From assembly GCF_025947225.1 (NCBI RefSeq), contig NZ_CP110005.1, forward strand, positions 496,001 through 560,000: a stretch of DNA of 64,000 nt, written 5' to 3'. The position numbers were made by a program, and so were the translations under genes. The stretch's first letter is position 1; each line of letters starts with the position of its first letter. The notes under the pieces are model-generated. The model ran no database searches, had not been told where the DNA came from, and saw only the letters and a program-made list of their open reading frames with translations. Positions 60,201 through 64,000 of this stretch are shown in pieces. Source of the stretch: Flavobacterium sp. N2270. Lineage in GTDB: Bacteria; Bacteroidota; Bacteroidia; Flavobacteriales; Flavobacteriaceae.

Positions 60201-61460
60201 ATTAGCATTTGTCTTTGAACAAGCCACTTCAACTCTACCATTTGTACCAAAATCACGAATTAAGTTCCAAGTGGTTCCGTTTGTAGTAGAAAATATCATC
60301 CCTCCAGTAATAGGATAAGTATAACTTCTTTTGGTACCCATCCATAATTTACCGTCTGCACCAATATCAAAAGTATTTGGAGCATAATTTCTGCTACTTG
60401 AATCTTTTAATGAAGTGTTTTCTAATCGTGTAAAATTAATACCATCTGTACTTCTATATAAGCCAATAGTATTCAAGCCCAACCAAGCCCAAGCTGGATT
60501 TCCAGAAACAGAATCATAATATGCCATTGCGTCTGAACCGAAGAAAACCTCTGTTTGATTTGTATTTGGATTATTCCATGCGATGATATCCTGAATATAA
60601 GTAATGTTATCTCTAACGTTTGAGCTTGTAGCAGCACCAAAAATATTGGTCCAATTTAAACCTCCATCAATCGATTTGTAAACACCATTACCATTAACCG
60701 CCCCCCAAGTATAAACTTCTCCTGTTCCAATATACATAATATTAGAATTATTCGGATCAACAGTTATACACGATACAGCAATATTTGATGGAACACCTTG
60801 TGTTTGTTGCCATACGGAAGCAGAAGATGTTATATCATTATTAATCCACAATCCTCCGCTGACACCACCAGCAAATACTTTAGTGGTACTTCCAGGAGCA
60901 AACATTAATGCTCTTGTTCGTCCACCAACATTATTTGGACCTCTTTCAACCCATTGATTATCTAATCCGTCACCAGGAACCCTATTTAGTCTTTCTTGTT
61001 CTTCTAATTCCGTTTGAAGTATACGCACAAGCTCTGGAGTAGGTCTTCCTAAAACAGGATTTGATGTATACAACCATTCTTGCTCATAAAAAGCATTAGG
61101 TGGTAAACCTATTGCTTTTCTTTCGCTTTTTGGCAAAGTCTTAGTCTTGGCAAAAGGATGGTTTCTTAAATAGTTTGAATATTTAGCTCTTAGTTGTTCA
61201 ATTGAATCATTAGTTACAATTTTACTTTCTTTTGTAGGTAAATTCTTTTTACTTGAAATAATTGCAACTTCACTTACTTTGTTATTTAAAACTACATCTC
61301 CCTCCTCAACATTTGAAACAGGGCTAGTTTTTTTATAATCGTTTGATTTAGGTGAAGTAATAATCTCTTCTTTCTTCTGTAAACTAAAGGAAAAATAAGC
61401 AAAACTTGCTAATGCAATTAGAACTATAAATGTACTAATTTTTAGTAATATTTTTTTCAT
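57252..61460 (-). CDS. Large secreted BNR/sortilin-like propeller protein with T9SS type-C-like tail
   Basis: A 1402-residue secreted protein. An N-terminal membrane/signal segment (about 5-27) is followed by a charged region and a long propeller part (about 165-875) with repeats such as KSIDGGLNWTN, RSTDGINF, KSTNSGGAWTQL and YTSNGGASW. From about residue 880 (TWNGSTWSAGTP) to the end lies a module of about 520 residues shared with the next gene: a beta-helix-like part, then FYQYLYTGTTTPTAYQ, GYNLLGNPYPSPI, the KHRIWLNL segment, an FNDRFELVYKN segment and a tail of about 70 residues ending KKVIF, which I take as T9SS type C. Function and ligand are unknown. Confidence 0.9.
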   Translation of the reverse strand: MKKILLKISTFIVLIALASFAYFSFSLQKKEEIITSPKSNDYKKTSPVSNVEEGDVVLNNKVSEVAIISSKKNLPTKESKIVTNDSIEQLRAKYSNYLRNHPFAKTKTLPKSERKAIGLPPNAFYEQEWLYTSNPVLGRPTPELVRILQTELEEQERLNRVPGDGLDNQWVERGPNNVGGRTRALMFAPGSTTKVFAGGVSGGLWINNDITSSASVWQQTQGVPSNIAVSCITVDPNNSNIMYIGTGEVYTWGAVNGNGVYKSIDGGLNWTNIFGAATSSNVRDNITYIQDIIAWNNPNTNQTEVFFGSDAMAYYDSVSGNPAWAWLGLNTIGLYRSTDGINFTRLENTSLKDSSSRNYAPNTFDIGADGKLWMGTKRSYTYPITGGMIFSTTNGTTWNLIRDFGTNGRVEVACSKTNANKIYVLLQNYATGYAEIKRTTDGFVSSNITITPPVSTGNQPPAANDFCRGQAFYDLMIGVNPTNDAEIYVGGIEVFKSTNSGGAWTQLSDWTVDPGSTNGSLDGMHSDQHCMAFASGLESRVVFGNDGGVYYSNNSGVTLIDRNNGYNVTQFYKGAISQSGTEKLLAGAQDNGSQLIVNTPGIGSSTEVFGGDGCWEFIDKQNEFMVTSYVYNSYHFVQYATNTATTYIANNTTDGDFVNQCGLDSNANILYANGTNGTTYRIYRYTINPAGSGSTTTATLTNSLLNDIPTYFEASPYTNNRMLVGLANGRLLQLNNANTTPTWTSIGDGSWVGAISDIRYGASNNEIFVTFHNYGTTNIWYTSNGGASWQNKEGDLPDLPVKCILQNPNATNEVIIGTELGVWYTTNFNSASPNWRRSNNGMKDVKVLSFDYRSSDNTILAATYGRGLFTGDFWVCGSTTTTWNGSTWSAGTPTKRVAAIFNGNYSSIGDLEACSVTVNGTAQVIFNTGHTLKVGEGVTVASGALLSIENNAALVQYSSTAVNSGNITVKRNSEAMIRQDYTAWSSPVSGQQLQSFSPNTLSNRFYQYLYTGTTTPTAYQSVTATSNFTVGKGYMIRSADNSSSTVPAVHNGVFTGVPTNGKLSSPIGIGYNLLGNPYPSPIDANRILITNPGLNTLYFWTHRVAASGGSYPVNNYASYTILGGAASQGGSIIPNGTIQTGQGFYIQARTADNVIFENEFRRDASTSTQFFRSSSASVEAEKHRIWLNLKGTDLDYNQILVGYMNGASSGIDQMIDGEVLDKSKTMIYNLISDNEYVIQGRALPFSDEDVVPLGLKVIEAGSYEISLENLDGLFVTQDVFIKDNLSGTLHDIKEGNYSFNSQAGTFNDRFELVYKNIALNNDSFENNSFVNTFSSNGILNVVSSKNNLKTVEVYDILGKVIYSNKNVNALEHVISSITTSNQTLIIKITLDNGKQVDKKVIF

Positions 61461-61479
61461 AAAATATAGATTTGGTTTT

Positions 61480-61487
61480 CAAATATA
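61480..61487 (-). promoter_or_regulatory. Candidate -7 box for the large propeller protein
   Basis: The minus strand reads TATATTTG (61487-61480), 19 bases before the ATG at 61460. No -33 TTG at usual spacing. Confidence 0.4.
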
Positions 61488-61560
61488 AACATTCCCTATA
61501 TAAGTTTATGAGTTTTTATAAAATTTCACTTTTTATACATTTAAAATGTATTTTTTTAAC

Positions 61561-61594
61561 AAAAAAACCCTTAAGAAAAACTTAAGGGCTTTTT
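61561..61594 (-). terminator. Terminator after the right-edge T9SS protein
   Basis: CCCTTAAG (61568-61575) pairs with CTTAAGGG (61581-61588) around five A. The A run at 61561-61567 becomes a T run on the minus strand. Confidence 0.82.
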
Positions 61595-61611
61595 ATTTAC
61601 TATATAAATTT

Positions 61612-64000
61612 TTAGAAAATTACCTTTTTAGTAATCACTTCTCCTGTTGTGAGCGTTACCTTTATAAATAAAGCTTGTTTATTTGTGTTTATAGAACTGA
61701 TAGATAATTCTTTTTCTCCTACATTTTCAGCAGTAAATATATTTCTACCTAATACATCAAACACTCTTACTGTTGCAATATTTTCTTTTAATGAATTCAC
61801 TTCAATTTGATTGTTTTGAGTATACACTAAAACATCATTATCGTTTGTAAAGTCATCATTTGATAAAACACCTGCTCTATATACCAATTCAAATCTATCA
61901 TCAAATATTCCGTCTTGAGTTGAGAACTGATATGCTGATTGTTTGATGTTGTGAGTTATGTTTGTGTATTTATCTTTCAAAAAAACATCTTGGGTTGTAA
62001 ATAATCCGTCAATTGTTTCTAAAGAGATGTTGTATAATCCTGCAGTTATAGCATTAAGGCCTAAAGGGACAATATCTTCATCGGTAAAAGGTAAGGTCTT
62101 ACCCTGAATAACGTATTTATCATCATTAATAATGCTATATATAGATGATGAACTACTTTCTAAAGATAAACCATCAAAATTATTTTCAGCACCATTAGTT
62201 GCTCCTTCTACATAACCTACTAAAATTTGATTATAAGCATTTGAATTATCGTTAAGGTTTAACCAAATTCTATGTTTCTCTGTTTCTACAGAAGTTGTTT
62301 CTGCATTTCTGTAAAATTGTGTGCTTACTGAGGCATTGACTCTTTGGGCATTATTAAATATAGCATTGGTTGTACCTGCAGTTGTTTTTCTTAAATAAAA
62401 ACCTTGACCTGTTTGAATGGTTCCATTTGGAACCTTTCCACTTGCAAAAGCAGCAACACCTCCTGTACCAGAAGTATAGGCAGCAAAGTTATTTTGAGGA
62501 TAAACACCTCCACTAGCTGCAGTTGTATTGGTCCAGAAGTACAAGGTTCCAACACTTGAATTTGCCGTTAAAAATGAGTTAGCACTTATTGGCGATGCAT
62601 AAGGATTACCTAACAAATTAAAACCTTGACCCATATTTTGGTTTATAATTCCATTATTTGGAACACCAGTAAACTGTCCGTTATAAGCTGAAGCAACAGT
62701 AGACGATGCATTATCCGCAGCACGAATCATATATCCTTTACCAGCTAAGAAATTAGTTGTTGCAGTAACAGATTGATAAGCTGTTGGCGTTGTTGTACCT
62801 GTATATAAGTATTGATAAAAACGTGTTGATACTGTGTTTGGTGAAAATGCTTGTAATTGTTGCCCAGTAACTGGAGAAGACCAAGCGGTATAATCTAAAC
62901 GAATAGTTGGCGTAGCAGTTCTTTTTACAATAATGTTTCCAGAATTTACAGCACTATCATCAATCTGACGTAAACCAGCATTGTTTTCAATAGACAACAA
63001 ACCTGTTCCATTAACAGTAACTGCTCCATTTACAATTAATGTGTTTCCTGAATTAAAAGTTACATTAACTCCAGTATTAACCACTACAGAACACGCTTCA
63101 ATATCTGATGAAGAACTAAAATTTCCTGCAAAAGTAACTGCTGTTACTTTACTAGGTGTTCCATTTGACCATGAAGAACCATTCCAAGTAGATGAAATGT
63201 CGCCACAATTAATACCTGTTTTTGGACCTACAGCATATCCTCCAGATATTCGAGTTGTAAAACTAGCTTCAAAAACTACATTTGTTCCAAAAGAAGTAAT
63301 TGTTACTGGCTTTTCTTCAATAACATATGAAGTGTAATTTGATGAATTAACGACACTAATATTATTATTTTGAACTTTAATGATATTTAACTGACTTCTA
63401 GTTTTACCTGTTGCAGATTCCCAAGCAGCGACTTCAGCTTCTGTGAAATAAAGTTTCACTGTATAAGACCCTGTTGGAGTATCATTAGCAGAAGTTATAT
63501 TGAAGGTTTTAGATAAAATTTTGTTTGCAGTATTAGAATCAATAAAAGTTGAAGTTGCTGCTCCTGCAGAAGCATTACTTCTATTTACAGAAACTGATGT
63601 ACATCCATAGTTAAAAGTACCTGCATTGATAATACCTGTCATAATATATCCTGAAGAACTATCTTTTGCATACACAGTTCCTGATGTTGGTATTAATGCT
63701 TGATATAAAGTTGGTGTATTAACTGCAGTTTGCACATTAGTAGCAACTGTAGCATTTAAATTTACCGTATCTAAAAGTAATAAACCAACATTTGTGTTAG
63801 AGGTATTATTGTGTCTAAATACTAAATAACCAGTTTGTCCAGCTAAAGCTAACAAATTGTTTGTTCTTAACTGAGTAGTACCTTCGTTAACTACCAAATT
63901 AGTTTGCACTAATGTACCTGCTAATATTGTAGCTTCAGATGCTATACTAGTAGTAAAATAAACACTAAAGTCACCTGCATTTCTAGTTTGAGCGCCATTA
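61612..64000 (-). CDS. T9SS type-C-like secreted protein, C-terminal part (runs off right edge)
   Basis: The frame is open from base 64000 down to the stop at 61612, so the start lies outside the window; the GTG at 63909 is internal. At least 795 residues are visible. The upstream part (about the first 270 visible residues) is Thr/Asn/Ser-rich beta structure with SASDTP-like and NNNISVVNSSNYTSY segments and no clear catalytic motif. The last 520 or so residues (from TWNGSSWSNGTP) form the same module as in the upstream-listed 1402-residue protein and end KKVIF. It could be a secreted enzyme whose catalytic domain is off the edge, or an adhesin. Confidence 0.85.
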   Translation of the reverse strand, partial: NGAQTRNAGDFSVYFTTSIASEATILAGTLVQTNLVVNEGTTQLRTNNLLALAGQTGYLVFRHNNTSNTNVGLLLLDTVNLNATVATNVQTAVNTPTLYQALIPTSGTVYAKDSSSGYIMTGIINAGTFNYGCTSVSVNRSNASAGAATSTFIDSNTANKILSKTFNITSANDTPTGSYTVKLYFTEAEVAAWESATGKTRSQLNIIKVQNNNISVVNSSNYTSYVIEEKPVTITSFGTNVVFEASFTTRISGGYAVGPKTGINCGDISSTWNGSSWSNGTPSKVTAVTFAGNFSSSSDIEACSVVVNTGVNVTFNSGNTLIVNGAVTVNGTGLLSIENNAGLRQIDDSAVNSGNIIVKRTATPTIRLDYTAWSSPVTGQQLQAFSPNTVSTRFYQYLYTGTTTPTAYQSVTATTNFLAGKGYMIRAADNASSTVASAYNGQFTGVPNNGIINQNMGQGFNLLGNPYASPISANSFLTANSSVGTLYFWTNTTAASGGVYPQNNFAAYTSGTGGVAAFASGKVPNGTIQTGQGFYLRKTTAGTTNAIFNNAQRVNASVSTQFYRNAETTSVETEKHRIWLNLNDNSNAYNQILVGYVEGATNGAENNFDGLSLESSSSSIYSIINDDKYVIQGKTLPFTDEDIVPLGLNAITAGLYNISLETIDGLFTTQDVFLKDKYTNITHNIKQSAYQFSTQDGIFDDRFELVYRAGVLSNDDFTNDNDVLVYTQNNQIEVNSLKENIATVRVFDVLGRNIFTAENVGEKELSISSINTNKQALFIKVTLTTGEVITKKVIF

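Noticed and set aside
63909..64000. GTG at 63909 as the start of the right-edge gene
   Set aside because: The frame remains open to the window edge with coding-like sequence and no signal peptide follows the GTG, so the true start is outside.
1..64000. CRISPR arrays, insertion sequences, prophage or defence islands
   Set aside because: No spaced direct repeats, transposase, integrase or nuclease-type defence genes were seen on either strand.

Overview
The window looks like AT-rich chromosomal DNA from a member of the Bacteroidota, most likely Flavobacteriaceae close to Flavobacterium. The evidence is gene content (FeoAB with a small Cys-rich partner, a clustered aerobic heme pathway, rpmF with YceD, a bacilliredoxin), several secreted proteins with type IX secretion (T9SS) C-terminal sorting domains, the lack of Shine-Dalgarno-like sequences before most starts, and many upstream TAnnTTTG boxes, the -7 element known from Bacteroidota. 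I see no phage, insertion sequence, CRISPR array or defence island. Most of the window is core metabolism, with surface and secreted proteins at both ends.

Layout. 1-865: start of a secreted beta-propeller protein running off the left edge. 956-8755: metal handling, with a SCO1-like copper protein, feoA-feoB and a 40-residue FeoB-associated protein behind a Fur-like palindrome, then (minus strand) an MntR/DtxR-type regulator, a ZIP transporter and two lipoproteins (one apparently frameshifted), divergent from a TonB-dependent receptor. 8845-11800: bacilliredoxin, plsC, an acyl-ACP desaturase and an HD hydrolase. 11804-17634: a tightly packed minus-strand run hemH - MATE exporter - hemJ - histidine kinase - enoyl-CoA hydratase - membrane protein. 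17751-18623: an AraC regulator divergent from hemA. 18853-26151: hemA-hemC-trkH-trkA-hemD-hemE-hemF. 26218-28716: a lipoprotein and a secreted protein of unknown function. 28854-32823: hemB, a CBS-domain membrane protein, dprA and a proline-rich lipoprotein. 32863-37852 (minus): fabH-accB-accC, yceD-rpmF and pdxA. 37911-43896: riboflavin synthase, a tiny membrane protein with a sorting-tail look, tRNA-Met, methylmalonyl-CoA epimerase, rbfA, a LolC/E-type permease, tRNA-Leu, prs, rplY and pth. 43942-64000: two paralogous reprolysin-like metalloproteases, an M43-type metalloprotease, ribF with an HTTM/gamma-carboxylase-like protein, bioB, an M20 peptidase, and two T9SS type-C-like proteins that share a C-terminal module of about 520 residues (the second runs off the right edge).

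How the genes work together. Eight heme genes (hemA, B, C, D, E, F, H, J) cover the route from glutamyl-tRNA to protoheme except glutamyl-tRNA synthetase and hemL. Iron entry (feoAB, possibly the TonB receptor) and metal-responsive regulation lie upstream in the same window. Fatty-acid and biotin functions (fabH, accB, accC, bioB, plsC, desaturase) and flavin functions (ribE, ribF) are scattered between them. The secreted proteins probably form a T9SS-exported set of proteases and surface proteins.

Most novel-looking points: potassium-uptake genes embedded in the hem operon, the tiny Pro-rich PID-CTERM-like protein, an unknown secreted two-gene cassette beside hemB, a homopolymer frameshift in a lipoprotein gene, a membrane protein whose N-terminal helix lacks a normal start codon, and duplicated T9SS modules. 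No clearly new multi-gene system stands out beyond these.
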